Of a stretch of DNA of 64,000 bases, positions 63,654 through 64,000 are shown one piece after another. The notes beneath the pieces are model-generated. The model ran no database searches and was not told where the DNA came from. It saw only the letters and a program-made list of their open reading frames with translations. The first letter of the stretch is position 1. The number at the start of each line of letters is the position of its first letter. Origin of the DNA: Allobosea sp. CS1GBMeth4 (lineage in GTDB: Bacteria > Pseudomonadota > Alphaproteobacteria > Rhizobiales > Beijerinckiaceae); NCBI RefSeq assembly GCF_900185715.1, contig NZ_FYAS01000025.1, positions 1 to 64,000 of the forward strand, in the 5' to 3' direction. Made by a program: the position numbers and the translations under genes.

Positions 63654-64000
63654 TCAATTCGGCAAGGGCGAGCGCGACAGCGGCCGCGGCACCGGCTGGA
63701 TGTCGAGCGGTGGCGGCAATGGCGGCGCTTCGCTGCGCGGCCTGCCATATCCCGGTGGGTCGCCCGGCAGATAGGAGGGCGGCGCTCCCTGCAGGATCAT
63801 CGGCGGAGGCTGTCCTTCGATCGCCGCCTTGATCGCGGCCTGCCTGGCCCGCTCCTCGGCCTCGGCCCTGCGCCGCTCCTCCTCGGCCTTGCGCGCCTCC
63901 TCCTGACGCTTCGCGGCCTCGGCCCTGCGCGTCTCTTCGGCCTGTCTCGCTTCCTCCGCCCGCCGCGCGATCTCGGCTTTGCGTGCCTCCTCGGCGAGCC
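63654..64000 (-). CDS. C-terminal part of an Ala/Glu/Arg-rich coiled-coil protein (cut by window edge)
   Basis: 115 residues visible. A heptad-like repeat (EEARKAEIARRAEEARQAEE, and so on) forms a long charged coiled coil, followed by a Pro-rich tail (PPPMILQGAPPSYLPGDPPG ... PLPPPLDIQPVPRP). The stop is at 63654-63656. The family cannot be named without the N-terminus. Confidence 0.6.
   Translation of the reverse strand, partial: LAEEARKAEIARRAEEARQAEETRRAEAAKRQEEARKAEEERRRAEAEERARQAAIKAAIEGQPPPMILQGAPPSYLPGDPPGYGRPRSEAPPLPPPLDIQPVPRPLSRSPLPN

Overview
The window is GC-rich bacterial chromosome, densely packed with housekeeping and accessory metabolic genes and free of phage, plasmid or transposase genes. 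Several features point to the Alphaproteobacteria, order Hyphomicrobiales: a circularly permuted two-piece tmRNA next to an alpha-type SspB, a CtrA-like box, an EcfG-like general-stress promoter, a DUF1127 protein, and the fumC/DUF4169/ribbon-helix-helix block. A Bosea-like organism is the best guess from gene content. That is inference, not a database result.

Layout. 1-1.4 kb: N-terminal part of an FtsK-type translocase with no visible membrane anchor. 1.5-10.1 kb: a probable hydroxyacid module made of a tripartite tricarboxylate transporter (tctCBA), a FAD/Fe-S 2-hydroxyacid dehydrogenase, a GntR/FCD regulator and a divergent glyoxylate aminotransferase, with a shared 11-bp motif in front of both arms. 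10.2-12.6 kb: an OhrR-type regulator with two operators, a Tat-exported alpha/beta hydrolase and a cupin. 12.8-17.6 kb: a four-gene archaic chaperone-usher pilus locus behind a CtrA-like box. 17.7-20.9 kb: tRNA-Lys, an NCS2 permease, phenylalanine hydroxylase and its divergent Lrp regulator. 20.9-25.7 kb: two tandem exported TPR proteins. 25.9-28.2 kb: leuA with a leucine-rich leader peptide, and a small lipoprotein. 28.2-34.6 kb: an M3 peptidase, the overlapping pdxY-EEP-phzF-Nudix operon and a SnoaL-like protein. 34.7-38.1 kb: an SsuABC/NMT1-type importer interrupted by an opposite-strand gene. 38.3-40.7 kb: small envelope and stress genes (DedA, HhH, DUF1127, three small membrane proteins).

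40.9-49.3 kb: ilvC, TetR, DUF924, a haloacid dehalogenase, AraC, ilvN, GST, a racemase and ilvB, the last with a classical attenuator whose leader peptide is rich in Leu/Ile/Val. 49.6-58.1 kb: miaA/serB, a cupin, DegP, DUF2065, HflC/HflK, folA, GNAT and thyA. 58.4-64 kb: a PepSY protein, ssrA (tag ANDNNARVAVAA), sspB, fumC, DUF4169, RHH, argP/argO and the C-terminal end of a coiled-coil protein.

Together leuA, ilvC, ilvB and ilvN give most of the branched-chain amino acid pathway, with two separate leader-peptide attenuators. Scattered between genes is a set of palindromic elements that share CGTCAT...ATGACG ends but differ inside. Two of them are 98-bp cloverleaf-like copies.
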